NCBI GenBank assembly: GCA_963763095.1
Contig: CAVXNR010000027.1
Coordinates: 5,938-69,937 of the forward strand
Length of the DNA: 64,000 bases
Source of the DNA: CAVUCH01 sp963763095
GTDB lineage: Bacteria > Acidobacteriota > Vicinamibacteria > Vicinamibacterales > JAENWD01
Reading direction: 5' to 3'
Shown here in pieces: positions 56,490-64,000 of the stretch (position 1 is the first letter of the stretch; every line of letters begins with the position of its first letter). The translations under genes were made by a program, and so were the position numbers. The notes below the pieces were generated by a model. It was not told where the DNA came from and did not search any database. It was given only the letters and a program-made list of their open reading frames with translations.

Positions 56490-56690
56490 TTCCGATCCAG
56501 GTCGCCGGCGGTGTTGATGAGGCGTTGCTGCAGACTGATGAGCGACCACGTGTCGACCTGTGATGGCGACACCAACCGCCGCCACAGATTCCCCAGGTTG
56601 GAGGCGAGCACGCTCAGCTGCAAACGCAGGTCGTTGGCGCGGAACTCGACCTCGGCGACGACGCGCCTCAAGCAGGTCCAGGTACCCGCT
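56490..56690 (-). pseudogene. IS1380-type transposase relic
   Basis: VVAEVEFRANDLRLQLSVLA, SNLGNLWRRLV and VDTWSLISLQQRLINTAGDL match the C-terminal region of IS1380-family DDE transposases (usual FRANAVRLQLHALAYNLGNF, WSLTTLREKLIKIGA). Only that end remains and it has no start; the rest has been deleted. Confidence 0.6.
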
Positions 56691-56789
56691 GGGCACGCCA
56701 AGCTCTTGTCCAACGAGGCGAAGCAAAGGAAGAGAGTCCTCGGCCTCTCAGTCATAGGGATGCACGCGAAGGGTCTGGTTGATAACACA

Positions 56790-57145
56790 AACTAAGAACG
56801 CTGGCAAGCTGGTCATTGTGAAGCCTGAGATGCTGATCCGTTGGCATCGAAAGGATCCGATTGTTCTGGCGGTGGGAATCGCGTGCACCAGGCCGGCCGG
56901 ACGATTCCAGCGGACGTGCAAGAGCTGATCGCGACGATGGCGGCGGCGAATCGGACGTGGGGCGAGGAACGGAATTGCTGCCGAGCTCCTTCAGGCGCAG
57001 CGATTCGTGATTCACGATCGCGACACGATCTGCTCGGAGGGCGCCGATCGAACCCTTCTCAGACGATGGGTCTGACGGTCCTCAAGAACACCAGTGCACG
57101 CTCCACAAGCGAATGCGTTCTGCGAAACGCGTAATCGGCGCGATC
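56790..57145 (+). pseudogene. Integrase-core (IS481-like, rve) transposase relic with an internal deletion
   Basis: NAGKLVIVKPEMLIRWHRKD, IPADVQELIATMAAANRTWG and EE-R (with AAELL) are followed at once by QRFVIHDRDTICSEG and then, after a slip, LTVLKNTSAR and CERVIGAIL. The central ~90 residues between AELL and RFVIHDRD are missing, so it carries only the start, the second-Asp motif (HDRD) and the third-residue region. Not functional. Confidence 0.55.
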
Positions 57146-57272
57146 CTCGCGGTCCAGACGTGTATTCTCGCGCACGGTAGATTCGGGATGACGTTCTCGA
57201 GATCGACCTCTAGAGAGCACAGTCGATCGGACGTGTCGATTCCTGAAACGATACGTCTGCTACAGTTTCCAG

Positions 57273-57683
57273 ATGCGATTCAATCGCTCAGTACCACCCT
57301 GCACCGTGATCCCTGTGCTCATTTACCCCGACCCCGGCGCAGCAGCTGATTGGCTGTCACAGGCGTTCGGCTTTACCGTCCGCCTGCGCATCGCCAATCA
57401 CCGCATTCAGATGAAAGCCGGAGACGGCTGCTTCACCATCGCCGAAGGCACGGTGGCGCCAAACAACTCACATATCATTCAGGTCCGGATCGAGAATGCC
57501 GAGGGGCACTGCGAGCGCGCGCGGCAGAACGGAGCCATCATCCTGACCGAGCCGCAAGGCCAACCCTACGGCGAGCGCCAATACAACGCTGAGGATTTTT
57601 GTGGCCATCGCTGGGACTTCACCGAAACTATCGCCGACATCGCTCCGGAGGAATGGAGCGGCGGTGCGTTTCATCTTGAGTGA
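57273..57683 (+). CDS. VOC-family (glyoxalase/bleomycin-resistance-like) protein
   Basis: 136 residues, cytoplasmic. VIPVLIYPDPGAAADWLSQAF, GFTVRLRIANHRIQMKAGDG, IQVRIENAEGHCERARQNG and YGERQYNAEDFCGHRWDFTET are the paired beta-alpha-beta-beta-beta units of the vicinal-oxygen-chelate fold. The usual metal-binding Glu in the last strand is replaced or shifted (WDFTET), so the reaction is uncertain. It is annotated in other genomes as a glyoxalase-like antibiotic resistance-type protein. ATG 57273 is the most plausible start. Confidence 0.85.
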   Translation: MRFNRSVPPCTVIPVLIYPDPGAAADWLSQAFGFTVRLRIANHRIQMKAGDGCFTIAEGTVAPNNSHIIQVRIENAEGHCERARQNGAIILTEPQGQPYGERQYNAEDFCGHRWDFTETIADIAPEEWSGGAFHLE

Positions 57684-57822
57684 ATGAATCCTGGTCCGCT
57701 TGGAACGCTGTCGAAGGACGTAGAGCCGGTCCGGTAGAAGTCCGACTTGCACCACGGCTTCTAGGCAATCTCACCTGACGCCCCTGTCGTAAAAGGGGAC
57801 TGGCGTCGGAAGGAGACCTGCC

Positions 57823-59346
57823 ATGCGACAAGTGAGACGGTACGTCATGGCGGGGGTGGCAGTCGCAACGGCGATTGCCGCCCTTGCGCCGGTCGACGCT
57901 GCGGTCGACCTCGACGTCCAACTGGCAGCGGCGCTTCGACGCGCCGGCTTCAGCGGCTCGATCGAAGCCACACTCGACACGCGGCTCGGGCGCCCGATCG
58001 ACCGCGAGCTCGCCGACCTCGGGCGTTTGCTCTTCTTCGACAAGATCACCGCGCTCCGCGGCGACAACGCCTGCGCCGGCTGTCATTCGCCGACGGCCGG
58101 CTTCGGCGACTCCCAGTCGATCGCGATCGGGATCCAGAGCAACAACATCGTCGGCCCGAACCGGCGGGGCCCGCGCAACCAGCGCCGTACGCCGACCGTC
58201 GTGAACACGGCGTTCTTCCCGAGCCTGATGTGGAACGGGCGTTTCTTCGCGCGGTCCGGCGACCCGTTCGACAACTCGCGGGGATTCGTGTTCCCGCCGC
58301 CGGAAGGGGTCACGATGTTTCCGGCGCACGACCCGGTGATCCGCACGCTGCTGGCCGCCCAGGGGCACTTGCCGCCGACCGAGCTCGTAGAGGTGGCCGG
58401 CTTCACCGGGACGGCCGGCACAATCGACCCGCGGTTGGATCAGTTCGACGACGGCCTCGGCGAGCCGGTGCCGCCGGCGGATGCCAGTGGCTTCCGCAAC
58501 GAGCCGATTCGCCAGGCGCTGCTCGTCCGGCTCAACGCGTCGCCGGCATATGAAGCGCTGTTCGCGCGCAGCTTTCCAGAGGTCGCGGCCGGCGCGCCAA
58601 TCGACTTCTCGATGTTCGGCCGGGCGATCGCGGAGTTCGAGTTCACGCTCGTCTTCGCCAACGCGCCGGTCGATCGCTTCGCCCGCGGCAACCGGTCGGC
58701 GATGACGCTGTCGGAGAAGAAGGGGGCCCTGCTGTTCTTCGGCCGCGCGGGGTGCGTGCAGTGCCATGCGGTCGGCGGGCGATCCAACGAGATGTTCAGC
58801 GACTTCGAAATGCACGTCGTCGGCGTCCCGCAGATCGCGCCGCGCTTCGGGGTCGGCATGGGCAACATGATCTTCGACGGGCCGGGAGAGGACGAGGACT
58901 TCGGGCTGGAACAAATAACCCACGACCCCGCGGATCGGTACCGGTTTCGCACGTCGCCGCTGCGCAACGCCGGCATGCAGCCGGCGTTCTTCCACAACGG
59001 CGCGTTCACGAGGCCAGAGGACGCGATCCGGCACCATCTGGACGTCGTCACGTCGGCGCGCGGCTATCGGCCGGCGGCAGCAGGCGTGGACAGAGACCTG
59101 CGGTTCCGGCGGGGGCCGATCGAGCCCGTGCTCGATCGCCTCGATCCACTGCTGGCGGCGCCGCAGGCCCTGAGCGGCGACGAGCTCGCGAGCCTCGTCG
59201 CGTTCGTCAGGACGGGGCTGCTGGATCCGCGCGCGCTGCCGCAGCACCTGTGCTCGCTGGTGCCGCCGGTGCTGCCGAGCGGGATGACCCCGTTACGTTT
59301 CGAAGGGTGTCCGCAGACCGGAGCCGCACGGCCAGGCGACCGCTGA
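57823..59346 (+). CDS. Di-heme cytochrome c peroxidase family protein
   Basis: 507 residues. A signal peptide (QVRRYVMAGVAVATAIAAL, about 1-27) leads to the periplasm. Two c-type heme sites are CAGCH (84-88) and CVQCH (311-315), spaced as in bacterial CcpA/MauG enzymes, which reduce H2O2 or oxidise a protein or small molecule. Near the second heme, QIAPRFGVGMGN and ITHDPADRYRFRTSPLRNAG are usual. Start: AAGGAG lies about 7 nt before ATG 57823. The extra ~30 residues at the end contain two cysteines. Its electron donor is not visible nearby. Confidence 0.92.
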   Translation: MRQVRRYVMAGVAVATAIAALAPVDAAVDLDVQLAAALRRAGFSGSIEATLDTRLGRPIDRELADLGRLLFFDKITALRGDNACAGCHSPTAGFGDSQSIAIGIQSNNIVGPNRRGPRNQRRTPTVVNTAFFPSLMWNGRFFARSGDPFDNSRGFVFPPPEGVTMFPAHDPVIRTLLAAQGHLPPTELVEVAGFTGTAGTIDPRLDQFDDGLGEPVPPADASGFRNEPIRQALLVRLNASPAYEALFARSFPEVAAGAPIDFSMFGRAIAEFEFTLVFANAPVDRFARGNRSAMTLSEKKGALLFFGRAGCVQCHAVGGRSNEMFSDFEMHVVGVPQIAPRFGVGMGNMIFDGPGEDEDFGLEQITHDPADRYRFRTSPLRNAGMQPAFFHNGAFTRPEDAIRHHLDVVTSARGYRPAAAGVDRDLRFRRGPIEPVLDRLDPLLAAPQALSGDELASLVAFVRTGLLDPRALPQHLCSLVPPVLPSGMTPLRFEGCPQTGAARPGDR

Positions 59347-59531
59347 CCGTGCGCGCGGTTGCGGCGCCCCAGGCACGCTTGCTGCGGGTGCCACTGCGCG
59401 ATGCTCGATGGTCGATGGCTGCGCGGCACGCCGCCCGTTAGGGCACGTTCCCAAAAACAGCCAGCTGGCGGCCGCGCGCGCTAGAATGCTCACTCGCAAC
59501 TCCACCAACGGATGACCTGAAAGGACTGACC

Positions 59532-60076
59532 GTGACCAAGACTTTACGGATCGCGTTGCTCGTCGCCAGTGTTCCAACGGCTGCGTTTCTTGGCACCCCT
59601 GCCGCTCTATTCGCACAAACCGGGGCCAGCGGACCCGGAAAAGACACCCCCGCGCAAACTTCAAGAGAGGCAATTACCGACCAGGAAATTAAGCTGCTGC
59701 AGCAGGACGTCCGGGATCAGAGAAGGCAGATTGTGGCCGCGAATCTGCCTCTCACCACCGAAGAATCCGCCACATTCTGGCCGTGTACGACGAGTACATC
59801 TCCGAAGTGACCAAAATCCTCGACGGCCGGGTCGCCCAAATCAAAGAGTACGCTGGCCACTACGCCACCATGGATGACAAACAGGCCACGGACTATATCG
59901 GCAAGCTGTTCGATGCGGACAGGGCTCTGATGGATTTGCGAGTGAAATACCTGCCGGAGTTTGAGAAGGTATTGCCCAAAAAGAAATCGGCTATGTTTCT
60001 TCAGATGGATCGGCGCCTTCAAATGATGATTGACCTTCAGCGCGCCAGCCTGATCCCGCTGATAAACCCGAAATAG
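59532..60076 (+). CDS. Exported helical protein of unknown function (one frameshift)
   Basis: About 181 residues after repair. GTG 59532 (ribosome site GAAAGGA) starts a signal peptide (LLVASVPTAAFLGTPAALFAQ), then a helical part (TDQEIKLLQQDVRDQRRQIV). At TTCTGGCCGTGTAC (59779-59792) one G is missing; adding it gives FWPVYDEYISEVTKILD and the rest to INPK at 60076. The mature protein is fully helical with repeated basic/acidic residues (VKYLPEFEKVLPKKKSAMFL), like the Spy/LTXXQ-type or related periplasmic proteins, but not clearly in a named family. Confidence 0.6.
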
Positions 60077-60160
60077 GTTCGTATCGATTAGCAAAACGAT
60101 CCTTGACGTGAGGTCGAGCGGGTCGGGCCTGAAGACCATCTTCAGCTCGCCCGACTTCTA

Positions 60161-60184
60161 CGGCTGGGTGACTGGGATTCGAAC
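60161..60184 (-). other. tRNA 3'-end fragment, attachment-site-like
   Basis: On the minus strand GTTCGAATCCCAGTCACCCA is followed by GCCG: a T-loop (TTCGAAT), the 3' T-stem and acceptor strand, and an end similar to tRNA-Gln (AGCC). The 5' partner stem and the rest of the tRNA are missing. It may be left from integration by an element that uses a tRNA 3' end. Confidence 0.4.
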
Positions 60185-60396
60185 TGAAAGGCGCTGTTAT
60201 CGCGACATCTTCGGGAACTGGCCGCGACAGTGGCGATTGGCTCTGAGTAGTCGCCTTGTGGCGACCAACCCGCGAGCCAAATCCGTCGCCACTTCGGCGT
60301 TACACAGGATCCATTCACTCCTGGCCAGCCTAACTTTCGCGAGATGGAGCCGCATTTGCGAATACCTGAGGCGAGTAAACGCATTCCGGAACACTA

Positions 60397-60575
60397 CTGC
60401 AGCGCTGCTGCCTTCGCTTGGACAAGCAGCCGGTCGAGCGCAGCTCGGTCCAGGAAACGTCCGGCGGACACGACGGCACGAATGCGGGCGGACGTTGGCG
60501 TTGTCCTCGAGCGGGTTCCCGTCCAGCAACACCAGGTCGGCTGTCCGGCGTTGAGCGGCTGCTGTCGAGTCTGAA
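60397..60575 (-). pseudogene. Amidohydrolase C-terminal relic
   Basis: RTADLVLLDGNPLEDNANVR in one frame and RIRAVVSAGRFLDRAALDRLL in the next match the usual end of imidazolonepropionase-like exported amidohydrolases. Only about 60 codons remain, with a frameshift in the middle, and nothing of the metal site, so it is dead. Confidence 0.6.
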
Positions 60576-60655
60576 CTACACTCGCCACAGAACACCGCCT
60601 CCGGCCCGGTGTAGAATCCGCCCGTTCACGGTCAACTTCTGAAAGGAGCAGAGTC

Positions 60656-61149
60656 ATGCAGAAGCCTCACGGACCGTTCGTGCTGGTCATACTCGTGTGC
60701 GTCGCCTTGGGCTACCAGACACCGAAGGCGCAGTCCCCGGCCTCAGGCGCTGATATCGCGAAAGTCAGTGACGCGTACGTCAAAGCCTCTCTGGCCGCTG
60801 ACGCCAAGGCCATTGCGGCGCTGTACACCGAGGATGCGGTCGAGATGCCGCCGAACCAACCGATGGTGAAGGGGCGAGCGGCCATCGAGCAGGTACCTAC
60901 ACCAAGCAGATGGGCGGCAGCGTCAAGCAGCAGTCGTTCGCACTGACGAAGATCGAGAGCAACGCGTCCGGTGATATCGGCTATGAGGTGGGGATGTACC
61001 GCCAGACGCTCACCGATGGGCAGCATCCCATGGATGACGCTGGCAAGTACACGGTCGTGCTGAAGCGCACCGCCGGCGCTTGGAAGATCGCGTACGCCAT
61101 CTACAACAGCGACACGGCAACGACTGCGATGCCGACACCGGCTCCGTAG
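60656..61149 (+). CDS. Exported SnoaL/DUF4440-like protein (one frameshift)
   Basis: About 164 residues after repair. ATG 60656 (GAAAGGAGCAG before it) starts a signal peptide (GPFVLVILVCVALGYQ). Then SDAYVKASLAADAKAIAALYTEDAVEMPPNQP is the family's first helix and strand. At GAGCAGGTACCTACACC (60888-60904) a base is missing; adding one gives YTKQMGGSVKQQSF, VGMYRQTLTDGQHPMDDAG, KYTVVLKRTAGAWKIAYAI. These make the SnoaL/NTF2-like cone fold. Substrate or partner unknown. Confidence 0.65.
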
Positions 61150-61260
61150 AATACGCGATGTGGCCAACGGGATGCGGCAGGATGCAACCTGAGGAACGCC
61201 AGCGGCAAGTACTACCCACGCAGCCGCTGAGCACCGAATGCCGCTCCCTTAAAAGGGTTG

Positions 61261-62211
61261 TCAGCGCGAGGTCACGACTCTGAACGAGTAGGTGTGAACT
61301 GGTGTAGCCGGCTCGCCGGCCCCCGTCAGCTGCAATCGATAGTCGCCGGGCGGCAGCAGGTCCACCGCGACGGTCATGGCGACAGCGGCGGGTGTACCGG
61401 AGGCGTGCAGCTTCGCAATCGTCCAGCATTCTTCGCCTTCGGCATCGAACAGCACGGCGCGGTACTCACGCCGGTCCGCACCGGCCACCGGCAGCTGCAG
61501 GCGGATCACCTTGGCACCGTCGGGGATTGAAACCCTCGCGAGCTGCCCCTCGCTCCTGAGGAGTCCCGTGGCCAGCACGAAGGTTGGCGACGGAACCGCC
61601 GCCGGCGTTGGGTTCAGCCGGGGAGTCGCGATCTGGGCACTCCTATGCTCGGTTGATGCAAGACGCCCCTGCAGATCCCGAATCGCGGTGCTCGACTCCC
61701 GCAGCCGGCTTCGATCCTGCTCGTGCTGCGCCGTGAGCCGCGCCAGCTGGCCGGCTTGCGTCGCCTGGCGCCTCGCCAGCCAGACATTCCCGCCCACAAG
61801 AGCAGCCAGGACGAGAGCGGCGGCTGCCGTCCAGAAAGGATGTTCAGCCCAAGACATCCCGGTGGGCAGAAGTCTGCCGAGGCGCGATGAATCCACCGAC
61901 GCGATCACACGGCTCGAGGAGTTTGCAGCCGGTTGCGCGCCGATCGCGTGCGCCCGAAGCTGCCGGGCGAACCGCACCTTCTCGTGTAGCTGCGGGAGGG
62001 CCCTGACCTGGCGTTCGAACGTGGCGCGGTCCGCCCTCGACAGTCCCGCGTCCACGTACTCGTCGATCAGCGCCTGCTCGGCCACCGCGAGCGCGTCGAA
62101 CGTGGCCGGGTCGGTGATCACCTGCTCGTCGAGCGCGACGCGGGCAGGCTCCTCCAGGTCGCCGAGCAGATACTTCCGCAAGGTGTCTTGGTGTCCTCTG
62201 CTCGCCCGCAT
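61261..62211 (-). CDS. Membrane anti-sigma factor-like protein
   Basis: 316 residues. The N-terminal part (about 10-95: LRKYLLGDLEEPARVALDEQ, LIDEYVDAGLSRADRATFER) is like the cytoplasmic sigma-binding segment of non-zinc anti-sigma factors; TM at about 125-145 (FWTAAAALVLAALVGGNVWLA); then a coiled coil (RRQATQAGQLARLTAQHEQD) and a periplasmic C-terminal beta domain (LRSEGQLARVSIPDGAKVIR). It is encoded 32 nt after the ECF sigma gene on the same strand, the usual place. Release conditions unknown. Confidence 0.7.
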   Translation of the reverse strand: MRASRGHQDTLRKYLLGDLEEPARVALDEQVITDPATFDALAVAEQALIDEYVDAGLSRADRATFERQVRALPQLHEKVRFARQLRAHAIGAQPAANSSSRVIASVDSSRLGRLLPTGMSWAEHPFWTAAAALVLAALVGGNVWLARRQATQAGQLARLTAQHEQDRSRLRESSTAIRDLQGRLASTEHRSAQIATPRLNPTPAAVPSPTFVLATGLLRSEGQLARVSIPDGAKVIRLQLPVAGADRREYRAVLFDAEGEECWTIAKLHASGTPAAVAMTVAVDLLPPGDYRLQLTGAGEPATPVHTYSFRVVTSR

Positions 62212-62243
62212 GGTGCCGCCCTCCTTTCCCCAGAATGCGCTGA

Positions 62244-62855
62244 TCAGTGATACCGCACGCCGGGCGTTCCGGTGGGATCACGCTGCTGCTTCGTCCTGAC
62301 GCAGTCGAATGTGCAGGTCCTCAGGGCGATCGTGATGCGATGAATCTTGAGCCGCAGCGCGTTCGCCGACATCCCAAGCTGGCCGGCGAGCGCCAATCGG
62401 CCATTGATGCGTGCGCGCTTGTCCTCCGCGTAGTACCTGGAGGAGCAGGTCCCGATGTTTCATCGGCAACCTGCCGAGGCAGCGCTCGAGGCACTCCTGC
62501 CGTTCCGCGCTCCCATCATCCTCGGCCGGGTCTTGCGGGTCGACGGGATCCCAATCCTCGGCAGCGCAACCGCGTGCCGCCGCCGGAAGGACTCGTGCGC
62601 GACGTTCCAGGCGACGCCCAGGATGAACTTCGTGGGATCGCTCCCATCGAAGTCGGCGGGATGCTCCGCAAGCCGATGGGCGACGCGGTCCATGGTTTCG
62701 TCCGCAAGATGTTCGACGTTCGAGCAGCCGCGGTATGTGAACACCATCAGCAGGCGCTGCCGAAGTTGCTCGTATCGCACGCCTGCCCAGTCGCGATCCG
62801 GCCCGAGCTGACGCAGGAGGGCCTCGAACTCCTCGGCTCTGAGCATCGACGGCAT
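62244..62855 (-). CDS. ECF-type sigma factor (two compensating frameshifts)
   Basis: About 203 residues after two repairs. ATG 62855 gives MPSMLRAEEFEALLRQLG and region 2-like LADETMDRVAHRLAE, FDGSDPTKFILGVAWNVAHE. Near 62570 the frame slips (missing base) and continues as DWDPVDPQDPAEDD, ERQECLERCLGRLPMKHRDLL. At CAGGTACTAC (about 62430) an extra base leads on to YYAEDKRARINGRLALAGQL, GMSANALRLKIHRITIALRT (region 4 helix-turn-helix). The two slips cancel. It lies between the CHAT-protease gene and its anti-sigma-like partner, 32 nt from each. Confidence 0.7.
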
Positions 62856-62887
62856 CGTCGCCTCACTATCACGAATAACGTCAGCCG

Positions 62888-64000
62888 CTATCGCCAGTCA
62901 CCCTCCAGGACGAAGGGTGCCCAGTAGAAGGGGTCGGCCCAGCGCGGATTTCGCGACATCTCGAGCTGTGCCTCCCGCAGCGCCGCCGCGGGCCCAAGCC
63001 CGCCCTGCAGCACACCTCGATAGAAACGCATCATCAACTCGCTCGAGGCCTCGTCGTCCACCTTCCACAACGTGGCGAGCACGCGGCGCGTTCCGGCATA
63101 CATGAAACCACGGACCAGCCCGATCAAGCCCTCGCCCACGATTTCCTTGCCCAGGCCGGTGCTGCACGCGCTCAAGACGACCAGGTCGACGGGAAGGTTC
63201 AAATTGTAGATATCGTGCAGCCGCAGGAAGCCCGGTGTACCGCGCCCCCGTTCGTCGTACAGGACAGGATGATACCCGAGAGTCCCGGCCGCACTTGATC
63301 GACGATGCCGTGAGTGGCGAAGTGGATGATCCGGTAGTTGGCAAGCTGGGCACTCATGACCGCGTCACGCGTCACGGCAAAATCGAGGGTCACGTCAACG
63401 GAAGCCGAGAGTGCAGCAATCGCACGCGCTTCCCTCCGGGAACCAAGCAGGCGCGGGATGTTGCCGCCGAAGGCGTCGGCCTGGCGCGTCGTGTCCCCTG
63501 AGTCGGGCTGGGTCGACGCGCCGTCCTTACCTGCTTCGAGCACCCCGCGACGCACCGGTTCTCCGGCGCTGGCGCGCTGGGGCGCGCGGGCTGCCGCGGT
63601 GGCGATGCGCGGGTCGTCGCGTTCGAACACAGGGTCCGCGAACACCATCACCGACTTCGGCCAGCGCGCCTGCTGCTGCCTGTCTTGGTCGAGCACCGCG
63701 AGCGTGGACGCGGACGGCAGGTGGATCACCTCATGCTCGGCGATCAGGGGCTTGCCCACCCGACCATCCAGAGAACGTGGATCCGGCAGAGCCGCAAAGG
63801 GCAGCATCTGCAGGACCCCGTCAGCCACCACGATGACGCGTGCTCGCTGGAGAGACGCTGCTATGGGCCCCAGCAGCATTGAGCTGACCCGTGCGCCGCG
63901 CTCCTGAAGCCACTCCATATCGTTCGGGGTCGCTTGTTGACGCAGTCCGCTCGCGGCGTTCCAACGCGTCGAAGTACGGCCGCACTTCGCCTTCGATGAC
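62888..64000 (-). CDS. CHAT-domain (caspase-like) protein, one frameshift, 5' end beyond window
   Basis: At least 350 residues. VIVVADGVLQMLPFAALPD is the standard first strand of the CHAT (caspase HetF-associated with TPRs) domain; then ADPVFERDDPRIATAAAR. The catalytic pair is His in IIHFATHGIVD and Cys in LVVLSACSTGLGKEIVGEG. At GTCGTACAGGACAGG (63253-63267) a one-base loss separates the two halves; adding a C gives LSLYDERGRGTPGFL. The in-frame ATG at 63918 (MEWLQERG) is inside the domain; the frame is open upstream to the window edge. Peptidases of this type cut bacterial proteins in signalling or defence; the partner here is unknown, but the ECF sigma gene is next. Confidence 0.8.

Noticed and set aside
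57770..57810. Hairpin GACGCC...GGCGTC before the peroxidase gene as a riboswitch
   Set aside because: One simple imperfect stem only; no recognisable riboswitch core. It may be another dispersed repeat.
57628..59247. 539-residue minus-strand frame over the di-heme peroxidase
   Set aside because: Antisense of a clear cytochrome c peroxidase with two CxxCH sites.

Overview
The window is GC-rich, gene-dense bacterial DNA with no rRNA, no complete tRNA, no CRISPR array and no prophage structural genes. Its gene families suggest a soil Acidobacteriota (Vicinamibacteria-like) chromosome: Ser/Thr kinases with TolB-like and TPR tails, ECF sigma factors paired with kinase or anti-sigma partners, winged-helix/PD40 regulators, a PEP-CTERM protein, a CHAT protease and HEAT/PQQ proteins. 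The taxonomy is inference only.

Layout. 1-1509: truncated acyl-CoA synthetase. 1620-2515: decayed toxin-antitoxin island (HigB/HigA-like plus VapB/VapC relics). 2803-5966: ECF sigma factor overlapping a Ser/Thr kinase. 6036-9275: small lipoprotein, a degenerate copy of it, and a HEAT + PQQ-propeller protein. 9285-13355: FGGY sugar kinase, orphan sugar-binding protein, Tat-exported aldo/keto reductase. 13670-20149: CsbD stress protein, RND pump with its membrane-fusion protein, a phosphatase. 20241-23809: GMC oxidoreductase with its small subunit, PEP-CTERM relic, DUF983 protein. 23821-30344: membrane proteins and exported hydrolases.

30364-55974 is the most interesting part: an M15 peptidase with a peptidoglycan-binding domain, a small coiled-coil protein with a Pro-Val linker, a 1047-residue protein of unknown function, a winged-helix PD40 regulator, a large Cache-type membrane sensor, and a four-gene operon of giant cytoplasmic proteins (DUF6603 protein, then about 1150, 1542 and 591 residues) joined by 2-nt gaps or a TGATG overlap. 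None of the four has a signal peptide or an enzyme motif I can recognise. I treat this as the candidate undescribed system.

55975-57150 carries relics of two transposases. 57273-64000 holds a VOC protein, a di-heme peroxidase, small secreted proteins, an amidohydrolase relic, a tRNA 3'-end fragment, and a CHAT protease / ECF sigma / anti-sigma operon running off the right edge.

Quality warning: at least ten otherwise good genes are split by single-base frameshifts. Several lie in C, G or T runs and six lie beside a GTAC tetramer. Many are probably sequence errors rather than true pseudogenes, so I give the reconstructed span and mark the break. The toxin-antitoxin, transposase, phospholipase and amidohydrolase remnants look truly decayed.
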